Shown: in pieces, positions 1-10,515 of the stretch
How the letters are laid out: each line of letters opens with the position of its first letter
How positions within the stretch are numbered: the stretch's first letter is position 1
Assembly (NCBI GenBank): GCA_014607495.2
Contig: CP053159.1
Span: forward strand, 9,679,501 to 9,743,500
Length of the DNA stretch: 64,000 bases
Origin: Carposina sasakii
Lineage: Eukaryota > Arthropoda > Insecta > Lepidoptera > Carposinidae
Direction: 5' to 3'
Program-made: the position numbers and the translations under genes
Notes under the pieces: generated by a model
The model's database searches: none
What the model saw: only the letters and a program-made list of their open reading frames with translations
Told to the model about the DNA's origin: nothing

Positions 1-66
1 GACACGGCCACGACAACGACACGACCACGGCTTTTTTGGAAGCAAAATTGTATTAAATAGTATGGC

Positions 67-155
67 TCGTTTTTCCACTAGACGACACGAACACAACACG
101 GCTCCCATACTAAATTACGAAATGTCGTGTGGTCGTGTCGTCTACTGGAAAAACG
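67..155. repeat. Short inverted-repeat element, copy A
   Basis: A small fold-back element whose ends read CGTTTTTCCACTAGACGACA on the left and the reverse complement, with one change, on the right. The same ends recur at 1183-1242. The sequence before it (1-66) is related GACACGACCACG-rich DNA cut by the window edge. No coding capacity. Confidence 0.6.
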
Positions 156-314
156 CCTAATGTTTGTTGTCAATATTATACCGACAGAGGAATCTTTGGG
201 TAAAGTCGGTGTCGTGTAGTATATAATTATTTCCCGCGTATTGAGTAGCGAGGTACCTATCTTTACAGGTGCTAGCTAAAGACTTCAAGAAGGGTATCTG
301 TGGAAGAAAATATA

Positions 315-650
315 CAGGGTGATTTTTGGTCGTCAACGTTCCCGAAAACTACGGAATCTCCTCATCATCACGATCATTTTTCTCCATGGAAGCATACCTG
401 GGAAGTGTCTGGTTTCCAAAATATTAGGGTCCAAAGTTGAGTAAATAGACTGCGTTTTTCTGCATGAATGCACATAGACGCGCGTAGCAAGATTTTTTCA
501 CGAGAAATAATTAATATCTGTCTATGAAAAAACTAGCATAAGCACTGGACTCTATAAATTTCGCCCGATCAAGTAATATTTTTTTTTATAATAAAAAATT
601 ACATTGTTTCCCTGCATTTTTTTGGCATAAACTTACTTTATATAATAAAC
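315..650 (+). mobile_element. CAGGRTG-family MITE, right end missing
   Basis: First of eight copies in the window of a roughly 380-bp non-autonomous element. It begins CAGGGTGATTTTTGGTCG directly after TA. The family normally ends CATCCTG before a second TA, but this copy fades out near 650. See 42035-42415 for the copy whose ends are proven by an empty site. Confidence 0.7.
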
Positions 651-1182
651 TAGAACCTAACAAGTTTATTATTAGCGAAAGTGGAATCCAGTGTAGCGTA
701 AATTATTAAGTACGGCGAGTTTTTCAATAACTTTACAAGTAAACTAGCGATCAGTACCTACAGGACTCGAGGCTGTTGGCTTATTCTCTATTGTACACAA
801 GACACCAGTAAATAACCACAAAGAAATTTATAAAAGAAATGCATTAAAGGCATGTTTACCTCTAGAGATACAGCAAGAGATTTCTCTCTATTTTTATAAA
901 TGGTTTTAATTTGACTTCTCTAATAAATAACAGAGCTATCCTTCTCTTCTGCAGTAAGTCCCGTGTTTTCTATAATTATAGAATTTAAAACTTAGTTTTC
1001 ATCGAAACTAAATTGCTGAATTAAATGATAGATAAATTGTTACACGACTATTTTGAACACAACGTCATTTGTTCGTAATTCACAAAATTCATGATTTACA
1101 GTCACCGCAGACAGTTCGTGTCTTACGTAATTTATGAGACTAGCATCAGTTTTTATATTCGCCAGACACGGCAGCGAATGGG
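651..1182. other. No recognised gene
   Basis: AT-rich DNA with no reading frame, RNA gene or clear repeat boundary that I can support. Confidence 0.5.
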
Positions 1183-1242
1183 CGTTTTTCCACTAGACGA
1201 CACGACCACGACAATAAAGGAGCTGTGTCTAGTGGAAAAACG
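1183..1242. repeat. Short inverted-repeat element, copy B
   Basis: Shorter copy of the element at 67-155: CGTTTTTCCACTAGACGACA at the left, GTCTAGTGGAAAAACG at the right, nearly a pure hairpin. Confidence 0.6.
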
Positions 1243-1396
1243 AGCCATACTACCTTTTTAAATTAATAAATTTTTGCTTCCTGCATTCATTGCATATCCA
1301 GCAAAAGTAATGGAAAAAAATGGCCGATATTTTCAAACAAGATAACCGCTACCAATTTTTGAAACGACACGAATTCTTGCCTATTACGCCTGTGAG

Positions 1397-1560
1397 AGCT
1401 TAGTGTGAGTTTTCACTTCGAACTCGTTCACGTTAACGTAAAGTAGCCAACCAACCACATTGCGGCGTGGAGACGTGTGTAATAAAAGTGAGAACAACGG
1501 CACAACGTGATTAGTTTACGCTAACGCGATCGACTTCGAAGTGTAAACTCGCACTAAGCT
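1397..1560. repeat. AGCTTAGTG-type inverted-repeat MITE
   Basis: Begins AGCTTAGTGTGAGTTTTCAC and ends with the imperfect reverse complement AAACTCGCACTAAGCT; the arms continue inward through CGTTAACG-like motifs. A second, interrupted copy lies at 43707-44277. Confidence 0.6.
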
Positions 1561-2832
1561 ATGTGTAACAAGTGGACTTTAACCAACACACACAATTTCT
1601 ACAAACTTTATTTCTGATGACAAAATGCGACGTGCGAACTGAGCCCTAAAGCAATAAAGGTATTAATTACCTCTTAGTGCAAACAAACGAACGGTTCCAT
1701 AAAATTCCAGCTAAATAACCAACAACTCATAATTTAATTTCGTAAACGTGAATTTATGAAGCGTGACTTCAAACTTCAAATATAATTTACTTAGAAACAT
1801 CTTGCCAAAACTTGAGTTCGGTTTCACCTGCAAGCACGGTTGACCGAGGGGGAACGAGGTCATGACATGACTCAAGAATACCATAATAGCGGAAGCAGTA
1901 AGTACGTATAATAAAGAAAAGCACTTGTGAACTCGAGCGAAACCCGTTGTGGGAGCTTAGTGGTAACGTGAATTCATGATAAGTGGACACTAGACTGTGT
2001 CATGAAACGTTCAAGCGGTTCAAGCCCTCCGTTGTTTGGTAGACATGACAGGACTCAAATATAGCAAACCCTTAATTTATTTAATGTTGGAGGCTAATAC
2101 TCTTTATGGCTGAAATTATGAGGTAAGAAGACATTTTTAATAAGTGACTTAATTATGCAATTGCCTGTAAGATACTAGTACATAAGTATTTACATTTAAA
2201 AAAAGTTTTTTAATCCGTCCTAGCAAACTCAAAATCTTTACACTAAATACCGAAGTTATTATTTCACGCCACAGCACAGCCGTCCCACATATGAGTTGGC
2301 AGTTACACCACTTTCTTGCTACGATATGAAAAACTTTTTTAATCATACGTTTGGACCCAGCACCATTCCACCAACTCACCAACTCAGTAATTTGGTGCAG
2401 ATAGTGGGTATACAACCTCATTCGAACGTGAGTGAAAACCTGAATAGTAAAAAAAGCGTATACAACTGGCAACAGATAGGTTAACCTTGATGGTTTTGTT
2501 CCGACTCTATTCCGTAAACCTTAGGGGACAAATTAGCACCGCATCTGTAATGTCCGATTGTTGATGGATACACCAGACTCCATCATCGCGCGCACCTGCA
2601 TTCAAACCGGTCTTTGTAGTAACATGATTTTACTCTCTCGATTGGCTTCGCCTTTATTAAGAAACTTCTGGGCTACAAGACATTCCGTTGTTTAATTTTA
2701 GAAATCAATAATAAAAATATTAAAAAGAACTGCAATGTAAAGTTCTATAGCGAAGTTCTTCATCTGAAGAAACAGGCGTCCACTACCGTAGCGCGGTACA
2801 GGGACAGCACATGGTTTCTAGAACCTAATAGG
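1561..2832. other. No recognised gene
   Basis: Short open frames on both strands show no family resemblance and no splice support. I see nothing further here. Confidence 0.5.
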
Positions 2833-2976
2833 GTCGATTCCGGCAGTCACACTTAAACCTAAACCTAATCTTAGTCAGGGCTATCTCTCTCCGTTCTTAA
2901 CATAAATGGCTGAGAGAGAAAAGGACAGGTAGTACTAAATTTAGGTTTAGGTTTATGTGTGACTGCCGGAATCGAC
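2833..2976. repeat. 144-bp inverted repeat with CCTAAA motifs
   Basis: Arms of about 36 bp: GTCGATTCCGGCAGTCACAC at the left and its exact reverse complement at the right, each continuing into AAACCTAAACCTAA. The spacer has no coding potential. Probably a MITE. The CCTAAA runs resemble telomere repeats only superficially. Confidence 0.6.
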
Positions 2977-3032
2977 ATAAATATCTTATTAATTAATGCT
3001 TTACACATTCGCTTAAAATTACAACGATGGTG

Positions 3033-3163
3033 GACACATTCGCTGCCGGCAGACTTTCTAAGGGTGCCGACATCAAATCAACGCCTAGTGCGAGGACGCA
3101 AATTCGTTGCCGGCACCTCTACAGTCTAGAAGACGCATACGTAGTGGCCGGCACTGAATGTGT
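3033..3163. repeat. GCCGGCAG-family MITE (piggyBac-like size class)
   Basis: Ends ACACATTCGCTGCCGGCAG and GGCCGGCACTGAATGTGT. Related copies are at 45444-45583 (TTAA on both sides), 45871-45961 (partial) and 49622-50012 (interrupted). TTAA duplication is the mark of piggyBac-type insertion; in this copy only the right TTAA is intact. Confidence 0.55.
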
Positions 3164-3397
3164 TTAACTATGTATTCAGAATTAATTTCTGAACTACCTA
3201 CCTATATACCTGTTTACATTTGGTAGTCGATAATATTCATAGCCTCGGAAGTTCATGAAGAACGGGAGCTCGGTAACTCACTGAGCGTTGGGCCTATATA
3301 GGGTCCTTGGCAATGTTGACCCTCGCCACTAAATGCCAGGCAACTAGGCAGGTACTTATATGGATATTATAGGTAAACAAATATAGCATAAAATATG

Positions 3398-3452
3398 AAA
3401 AAAATCTTCACCCGAGTGAGATTTGAACTCACGACCACTCGCATTCGCATTT
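3398..3452 (-). repeat. tRNA-like fragment
   Basis: Read on the minus strand it ends in a T-arm (GTGAGTTCAAATCTCAC) followed by TCGGGTGAAGATTTTT. The same 3' half occurs at 48568-48645 (-) and a related one at 16665-16738 (+). A fragment, not a usable tRNA. Confidence 0.5.
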
Positions 3453-3762
3453 CAAACAAATATAGGTATTATACCTACTTAGGTAGGAACTTACTAATAA
3501 GCAAGATTCAGGTCAGACGTGTGTTGTCTGTGTTTGCGAAAATTATAGAAAAACGTCAAACTGCTAAAACGGTGTTGATTATTTATTTTTATTTGACGGC
3601 ACGCTAATTTGTGCCGTTGTCAGCCGTGTGTCTTGTCCCATGAAACTACCCAAAATAAGTGATTTAAAACGAATTATTTTATGATTAGGTTATTCACAAC
3701 AGCAGCCCTACAAAAAGTCCGTCCGCGTCCTCCATTATAAAAATCCGGCTCGTGAGGGCATA

Positions 3763-4005
3763 GAGGAATAAGATGTAAACATAGAGTGCTAATGTCATAC
3801 TAACAGTTTCGATGCACCATTAGACTTTTCGGTGCCTAGCAATTCCAGTCCTTGACACTTAGATTGCATTACTATACATTAGTAATGTAGTACATTACTA
3901 TACATTACACTAATAGAAAGGACTGGAATTGTGAGGCACCGAAAAGTCTAATGGTGCATCAAAACTGTTAGTATGACATTAGCACTCGTCTACATCTTAT
4001 TCCTC
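3763..4005. repeat. Long fold-back element, arms about 90 bp
   Basis: GAGGAATAAGATGTA at 3763 and its reverse complement ending at 4005 bound two arms matching over about 90 bases with few differences. The spacer is itself palindromic (ACATTACTATACATTA motifs). Typical of a MITE or foldback transposon. Confidence 0.75.
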
Positions 4006-4847
4006 CTCTATTGAGAGGGTATCGTCAAGCACCAGTTAACACCTTATCTTCTTAAATCTGCTGTCTTGTGACTTTTCCAATTTTAACAGTAAAAAACGTA
4101 GTAGGCCATCGCGATTAAGATCGCAATATGTAAGTACGTCTCATGTTTGGTGATTTCAGAAGGACAAAAAATTTTATCATGTGTATCGACCGATTAAATC
4201 ATAAAGTTCGTCTTTAAGTTACCAAGGAGGTAATTTTGGAACAATAAGCAGCCAACTTTGGAACATCGGAAGTCTTTGGGGCATAAATCCAAATCGCACT
4301 CGGGCGGTTTTACATCTAGACTAAAAATGACCGAGAGCATTTTCGTGTTCTCATAGACTTCATGGAAATCTTCTGTGAAATAAAATAATATATAATCCTA
4401 GCTTTATTGTATACTACATATGTATAGTTAGGTATTTTTGGGAATTATTATACTTATTTTGAAAACATAAGTGCGAGTCGGACTCGCGCATAATGGTTTC
4501 GTCGGTTCGGTATCAAAATAATAGGACATTTACAAGAGGCCAATAGCAGAGACAATCAATCCAGCAAGCCAAAACAACAGTGTAAAAAGGTTCGTGCTTA
4601 CCCCACAGGTACCTAGGCTACTTAGGCTATCAAACAAGTTTACCTATAAAATCACAGTAACTAGTACAATGTGCGCCTAGTTCGTTACGTTACGTACTAC
4701 ATAGGCAGGTAGGTAGGTAGGTAGTAGCTACATGCATAACTATCATAGTTAGCACAGTAGCAGGCAGTTATCCTATCCGCTATACCACGCATAGTATGTA
4801 TTTAGCATTTACTATGATGCTTGGTGTTGTTGAGCCGACATTTAAAA
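4006..4847. other. No recognised gene; short GTAG tract
   Basis: No coding signal. A (GTAG)n microsatellite lies near 4702-4724. The 25-base motif beginning GTAAAAAGGTTCGTGC near 4577 recurs near 31933, so part of this stretch is repetitive. Confidence 0.5.
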
Positions 4848-5066
4848 TCTATACATATAATAAAATTGTAACGAATCGATGTTTGTGCACGCTAATCTCA
4901 GAAACAGCTGGACCGATTTCGATGCAGTTTTCAGGAATATACTGTGATAGGTCCCACTTAACATATACTTAGGCTACTTTTTATCTCGGGAAAATGTTTT
5001 TATCCCGGACAATTTCGACATTGTTTTTCTGCAGTCCACGCGGACGGAGTCGCTGGCGTCCACTAG
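4848..5066 (+). mobile_element. Short non-autonomous Helitron
   Basis: Starts TCTATACATATAATAAAATT after an A and ends GGCGTCCACTAG before a T, which fits Helitron insertion between A and T with 5' TC and 3' CTRR. The body carries the lepidopteran segment ACGCTAATCTCAG...CCGATTTCGATGCAG. 219 bp, no coding capacity. Confidence 0.7.
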
Positions 5067-5420
5067 TTTTACCTATAAGTAGGTAAGTACAACAAACGGC
5101 AGGCAGCCAGCACAGCACTAAACGGGCGCGCGACGGGACAAGCATTGTCTGTCTTGATATTATGTTCCTATTCTATGTATTTGAAAAGTATAAGATCGGT
5201 ACCTATGTATGTAACTGACGTGTGATATGCGTCACCACGTCAGGTACACCATGCCACACTGTTGCATATACGATGTAGTAGGTAGAATCTATACATAATA
5301 GAATTATAACCTATAGAAAGTGTGTTCCAACCAAACGCAAGGCGAAAAAATAGGCATAAAATATCGACTTGACGTATGCATGACATAAAATTAATGTTGC
5401 CTTAAAAATGTTTTTTCCCT

Positions 5421-5840
5421 AGATGTGGAGAAATATTCGATAAAATTATTATTGATGCTGAGAAGTATACTGATTTGCACACTCTTGTAGAATTATCGTG
5501 AAATTTAAATATATTAAAAGGAGATGATCGGACTTTTCCACATCATTGGTCCAAAAGTGTGACAAAAAAATACAATATTCTGTTAAAAATTGTCCCTCTG
5601 AATAATTTGTCATTATGTCAACAAAGCTGTGAGGCCATTCTCCGTGGTTTTATTTCATTCAATAAAGGAAAGAACGATGCCCATTTTAAAGATCTAATGT
5701 TTAAACATAATATTATAGTAACAATATGTATAGTTTTAAATAATTCGGTGAGAGAGCTTGCAGGTAATTCCACAATCAATCAAAGACAAAGTAGATCCAA
5801 CTACTTTTACCTACAATCTGCATGTTTAAAAATAGGGTAA
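5421..5840 (+). pseudogene. Degraded open frame inside outer P-like element
   Basis: After an acceptor-like TTTTTTCCCTAG a frame on the plus strand reads for about 140 codons with one TGA near 5504, ending at 5840. It is antisense to the THAP exon of the same element. I do not recognise the protein. It may be a relic of an older insertion or a chance frame in AT-rich DNA. Confidence 0.25.
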
Positions 5841-5954
5841 AATTTTACACTTATGGCAACATTTTGTTTTCAATGACAGATAAAAAAAAATGAAAATTTG
5901 ATTGTGTATTTATTGTTTTATCAATGAAATTACGTAAAAACATCAAATATTTAC

Positions 5955-6031
5955 CGGTGAAATGTGATGTTATTTATTTTCTTATGTTTTTGAGCATAGT
6001 TTTGTCAGGATCTCAGTGCACATTTCGTCAT
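5955..6031 (-). pseudogene. THAP-type first exon with a stop at a zinc ligand
   Basis: Minus strand, ATG at 6031 in good context (TTACCATGACG). It reads MTKCALRS, a TGA, then QNYAQKHKKINNITFH and a donor CACCG|GTAAAT in phase 2. THAP domains are C2CH zinc fingers that begin Cys-x(2-4)-Cys; the TGA falls exactly where the second Cys is expected (one change from TGC or TGT). The following FP-containing exon was not found. Sister exon at 7949-8028. Confidence 0.55.
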
Positions 6032-7948
6032 GGTAAGTCCTTTAGGTTGACATACACACGTAGCCACTGACCGCTGAGCACTGAACATAGATTACCTCCT
6101 AAAGATACCGTTTCCAAAGATTTTAGTATGAACTCTAGTTCACTGAATTTGGCGGAATGCAAAGAAGTGCGGGACGTAACACCGCACTGTGATTGGCTAT
6201 TTCAAGGTCGCATTGAAAATGGCGAGGGAAATAGTGATGTGACAAAGTAGAACGAAACTATCTAAGTATCGATATTTATGCACTTTAAGCGATTTCTATT
6301 TTATCGATATCATTTTATTTTACATACATACATATTCACACTTCTGTTCAATTCAGATTAATTTAGAAGGTCTCTGCGATTAAATTCATGTTTGCTTGAG
6401 TTGACAGAATTTTATTCCAATAACATTATGTATTAATAATTTCAGTACGAAATTTGATATTATACCAATTCGCCCCGTTTTACAGTACACAATGTTTGCT
6501 ATTATTTTTACCCAGCTGTGGCAAGACCAAAAAGGTATAATAATTTTAGCAGACTATGTATGTATCTAAATTTATAGGTGTGTTCTACAGCGGCTAAACT
6601 AATAGATTATTTTTTGTAAATGAGGTGTTAATCGATTTTTTACTATGATCCGGGTGACAGACTACATTTTCTAGTAAAAATATATATACGTATATACAAA
6701 TGTATATTACGGAATTTACTGCCAAAAAAGTAGGATGTTAAATGAAAGCAAATCCTGAGTTTAAAAATATAATAATAACACAATCAATATTAATGCGTAA
6801 AGCGAAAACGTTGTGCACTAGAAATACTTTTTATTAAATAATATATCGAAATACTCTAATATGGCCAAACGACCATGAGGTGACCACTTGAATCCGTTTC
6901 ATAAAATAGCTCGTATGCATGGTTTGGGAATTAACATTTTTTGTATGCAGTTACACAGTTAATGTATTCGGAAGTTCAAATCTCTGCAAACGGTGTTCGC
7001 CCACCACCGGTTCCTAGACCCTCCACTGACCCTCGAATCTGACGACTAATGATTGCGATCACAGGCAACTACAGTTGCGATAAGAAACCACATCCCAGCA
7101 CTTCGCATACGAATACGTAGGTACATAGCTGATACTCCGAAAAACACTAGGATATAGTGAGTTTTTAACTATTTTCTGCACTGTTTCGCTAGCACCTTCG
7201 TTGCTTTGGATTCGGGACATTTCTTTGTTATTCGGCTATCCTCGGTAAATATTGTGCTGCGCTTGCTATAGAAAATATGGTATAGAAAATCTTATCTGAA
7301 GCAATAACCTATTACGCTCGATAACTAGTTACTATAGCTGTCGATATTGTATAAAGATTATTGCTACTTAATATACTAATAATTGGTTACTGTAACTGAT
7401 TACAATTTGCAAATACCTAGAACTACGTCAATGCAACGTACATTCAGATATGTAGACTTTGGTGGTGAAATTAAAACAGATTTCACTGACGAATGCACCG
7501 GACCTAGAAAAGAACAATTTTTATTATGACAACTATACACATAAACGAAGTTTATAAAATTTATTAAAAAAAAGGTAATCAATATTTTCTCATACTATTT
7601 TGAGACTAGTGTAGACTATTACGTCACATGTCACGTCGTTTTAGTATGGAAAGCCGGTTATTCCATAACTGCTTTGTCATCGAAACTACTAAATTACTAT
7701 AAAATAAAATATTTTATTCTATTGTTATCGATACAAAGTCGATTACGTTATACATTCACTTCACTAGCTCACGACGTACTATTACTGTTGACAGTAACAG
7801 TGACGTTGACATATGTAAGACAGTGACAACAATAGTGATTAATGTGTTGAGGAAAAGAGACGACATATTGTAGTGCGATTATTGACCAGTATAAACTGAT
7901 CTCCGCGCCATTGAAAAAAACATAAATAAGAAAATTTAATTTACTTAC

Positions 7949-8028
7949 CGGTGAAATGTTATGCCATCTTTTTTGTAACTTGACGTCTTAGCGATCTTTC
8001 CACACCATTTCACGGAACAAGAACCCAT
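7949..8028 (-). CDS. THAP zinc-finger first exon of inner P-like element
   Basis: Minus strand, ATG at 8028, 26 codons plus two bases, donor CACCG|GTAAGT in phase 2. Protein MGSCSVKWCGKI...KKDGITFH: a Cys-x4-Cys pair followed after 16 residues by the FH that precedes the FP motif in THAP domains. In P-type transposases this domain binds DNA near the element ends. It stands about 200 bases inside the right terminal repeat, as a transposase start should. Later exons are not recognisable, so a working protein is unlikely. Confidence 0.6.
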
Positions 8029-8148
8029 GATGACACGGTTATTTAATGAAAAGTAATAAGTTTTTAAATAAAACAATGCAATTTACACGCACGTGCGCAC
8101 GGGTCATTAACTTGGTAACTGACTGGGGCTAGCTTTCCGAGCGCGGAA

Positions 8149-8156
8149 TTATATAC
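8149..8156 (-). promoter_or_regulatory. TATA-like box of inner P-like element
   Basis: GTATATAA on the minus strand, about 120 bases upstream of the THAP exon ATG and 70 bases inside the right terminal repeat. Position fits a transposase promoter; not otherwise supported. Confidence 0.3.
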
Positions 8157-8816
8157 AACCCAGATACAGTATGAGTGGCGCGCGTATTTTATCCTGTATG
8201 AGGTATCTTTAGGAGGTAATCTATGGCACTGAATGACAGAGCCGCGATTGGTTCAAATTTGCACCCATAAAAATTCCTAAAATCGGCCTTCGGACTATAC
8301 TTCTATAGGTTATAATTCTATTCTATACATATAATAAAAATCATGGAGGAAATAAAAATTATTTCCTACTTTTACCTACTTTAATAAAAATTATTTCCTC
8401 CATGATAAAAATGTAACGGATCGCTGTCTGTTCATGGAAGATATATGAGAAAAAATATTATAGGAGACCTTTATCAACGCAATAGTACCCAAAACAATGA
8501 TTTTTGGAATTTTTGTCTGTTTGTCGGTTTGTCTGTGCGTTTGTGCACGCTAATCTCAGAAACGGCTGAACCGATTTCGATGCAGTTTTCAGGAATATAT
8601 TGTGACAGGTCCCACTTAACATATAGGCTACTTTTTATCCCGGGAAAATGTTTTTATCCCAGATAATTTCGACATTTTGTTTTTGCTGTAGTCCACGCGG
8701 ACAGAGTCGCGGGCGTCCACTAGTATAGAATAAGGTATGCATGTTTTCCGTACCATGGCCATAGTGCTCAGAACTTGGTCCGGTATTAAGTTAAATCAAA
8801 TGAGCTTTATTCTTAC

Positions 8817-8862
8817 CTGCAAATAGCAGCACTAAAATCGGTGAAAGCAGTCTGGTCCTCAT
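8817..8862 (-). CDS. Signal-peptide first exon of an unidentified gene
   Basis: Minus strand, ATG at 8862 in a strong context (GTTGCTACCATGAGG), reading MRTRLLSPILVLLFA and one base, then the donor GCAG|GTAAGA (phase 1). A short basic start followed by a run of hydrophobic residues is a secretion signal, so the product is probably secreted or membrane-bound. The remaining exons must lie to the left (lower coordinates), past the nested elements or outside the window; I found none. The sequence behind it (8863-9360) is richer in GC than its surroundings, as expected of a promoter and 5' UTR. The protein family is unknown. Confidence 0.5.
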
Positions 8863-9360
8863 GGTAGCAACTGTCGTAACTTTCTACAGCAACAACTTTT
8901 CACCGCAAGCTAATTCCTATGCACCCATCTTGCAACACAGACACAACTCACTTTGTTAACAAAAACTCAACTTCAGCTTAGCTGTCAATGCACTCTGTAT
9001 ACCGTGTTTTTGTTATTAGACGCATAAAACTTGTCAAATTCGTTACTCCAAGCCGAATTGTACACACTATCACTTTTTGACACACTTCAATTAACTTTTT
9101 GTACACTTTTGCGCGAAAAAAGTACACACACAGCGCGCATACGTCTAACTCGAGCGGCGTGCGGCTCAAACCTGAACAATTTCCGTTCAACTTCAAACCG
9201 GTTTAGCTGCCTGTTTGTTGCCACTCTCTCTCTGCTAAGAGGTCGCGGGGGTGAGGAACGGGCTGCGGAGTAGCCAGGTACGAATAGCCAACATTAAAAA
9301 CTTGAATAAATAACGGACCGAGAACGAAGCGTCGACATCAGCGGCGCGGGGGGAACTCGC
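8863..9360 (-). promoter_or_regulatory. Probable 5' UTR and promoter of signal-peptide gene
   Basis: Non-repetitive, locally GC-rich DNA (for example GGTCGCGGGGGTGAG and GGCGCGGGGGGAAC near 9240-9350) directly upstream of the minus-strand ATG at 8862. It holds one short upstream ATG near the start codon. No clear TATA box; the transcription start cannot be fixed. Confidence 0.35.
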
Positions 9361-9573
9361 GGCAAATTCAAACATGTAACTTAGATAGTGCTTACTGCTT
9401 AGTACCTAATTTTAGTATAGTAGAGGAATTAAAATAAATAAATTAATTAATTATGCTTGTACATACCTTCGCTCCCTACGCACGTAAACACTTAAATTAA
9501 TTATGTTTCAGTGTTAAAAACTTTATAAAAGAGGTAAGAATGATAGATAATACATGGATAGTATGTACCTACA

Positions 9574-9696
9574 CCGTTCGTCTCACCAGTGGGACGAATG
9601 GGAATTTAATAAAATATTAAATTTTTATTCCCGTTCGTCCCACCATGAAGTTGAGTGGGACGAATGGGAATATAAATTAATCCCGTTCGTCCCACT
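9574..9696. repeat. Alternating inverted copies of an 18-bp motif
   Basis: AGTGGGACGAATGGGAAT occurs at 9588-9605 and 9654-9671, and its reverse complement at 9627-9644 and near 9680-9696, with a weaker inverted copy at 9574-9588. The copies alternate in orientation, so the stretch can fold into several hairpins. Confidence 0.65.
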
Positions 9697-10024
9697 ACAA
9701 TGAAATGAAGATTTATTCTTCGTTCGTACTGACATTCCAAATGAAATGAAATTCTAAAATATTATTTGTTTGTTGTTCCAAATAAGTATTAAAGTTTTGC
9801 TTTGTCCTCAAATTAATATAATGTAGTTTACTAGTTACTACACCACTGCTCCATTCTGTTAATCACAAAAGACTAATACCTACATAATCTATGACCTGTA
9901 AATGTTAGTGCATCATAAGCGTATCATACATAAGTAATAAAATAATAGCTATAGAGGGCCCTAAGTTTAGCTAGATGGTTTAGGTCTATTAACATACTTT
10001 ACATATAGCTATCGTACGAGGCGA

Positions 10025-10214
10025 TTAAGGGTTTCCGTGAGGTGGGCAGCAGCGCCTCCCGTGTTGACAACATAGTCCAAAATACAAACTGCGGTCATCA
10101 ACCCGCCTGCCCAGCGTGGTGACTATGGGCAAATACCCCCCATGGCAGTCTTGTGGCGTGCCCTGGGGGAGGCCTACGTCCAGCAGTGGACTGCAATAGG
10201 CTGATGATGATGAC
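10025..10214 (+). repeat. Short retroposon tail, AGGCCTACGTCCAGCAG family
   Basis: Contains GCAGCGCCTCCCGTGTTGAC and ends GGAGGCCTACGTCCAGCAGT...GCTGATGATGATGA. The 3' end resembles lepidopteran LINE tails (an EAYVQQW-like reading before a GAT repeat). Other copies: 13238-13445, 14755-14940 (+) and 29670-29828 (-). Confidence 0.65.
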
Positions 10215-10515
10215 ATATAGCTATGTTGTACATCAAAAATAGGGTAGCCAAAACAGCAGGATCGCGACGGAGATCCTGTGGCCATAGGTCTATTCATTCA
10301 TCATGAACGTATAAAGTTCTTATTACGTTCATGTCATTTATTGAAAAATAAATAATGTATCAAAAGCAAAATTTGAAAATTCAAAAGGCATTAGGGGTTG
10401 TATTTGTATATTAGAAGACGGATGTCAGTCAACCCTTTTCAGTTTAATTTGCAAATCATTGACTTATCGGGCTTTAATTTGAATATTTTCCTTAAACTGC
10501 TATACATATAGGTAT

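Larger units (their letters stand above)
6086..8225 (-). mobile_element. Inner P-like element, 8-bp target duplication
   Basis: Perfect 24-bp terminal inverted repeats start CATAGATTACCTCCTAAAGA at both ends; the direct repeat GCACTGAA lies outside both (6078-6085 and 8226-8233). Length 2140 bp. The minus strand, entered from the right end, gives a TATA-like GTATATAA (8149-8156) and then a THAP first exon starting at 8028. I could not find the rest of a transposase, so it is probably an internally deleted, non-autonomous copy. It sits inside the outer element at 5297-8322. Confidence 0.7.
5297..8322 (-). mobile_element. Outer P-like element, 8-bp target duplication
   Basis: Terminal inverted repeats AATAGAATTATAACCTATAG (22 bp, perfect) begin at 5297 and end at 8322, flanked on both sides by CTATACAT. 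Without the inner insertion the element is about 0.88 kb. Read from its right end on the minus strand it has a leader, then an ATG at 6031 and a THAP-type first exon with one stop. An 8-bp duplication plus a THAP N-terminus are known for the P-element superfamily; hAT also makes 8-bp duplications. Assignment to P is inference. Confidence 0.6.
5288..8723 (+). mobile_element. Helitron split by nested THAP-bearing elements
   Basis: The Helitron 5' end TCTATACAT sits at 5288-5296; the eight bases CTATACAT are repeated at 8323-8330 and the Helitron resumes ATAATAAAAATC, ending GGCGTCCACTAG at 8723. Compared with the intact copy at 4848-5066 the only gap is the insertion 5297-8322, plus a 65-bp hairpin (8341-8406, ATGGAGGAAATAA arms) close to the 5' end. 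Confidence 0.7.

Noticed and set aside
5936..6032. Signal-peptide-like exon on the plus strand ending CATG|GTAAGT
   Set aside because: It is antisense to the THAP exon, which has a matching sister copy; the hydrophobic reading is probably a coincidence.
10025..10297. 90-codon minus-strand frame
   Set aside because: Antisense of a retroposon tail present in four copies.
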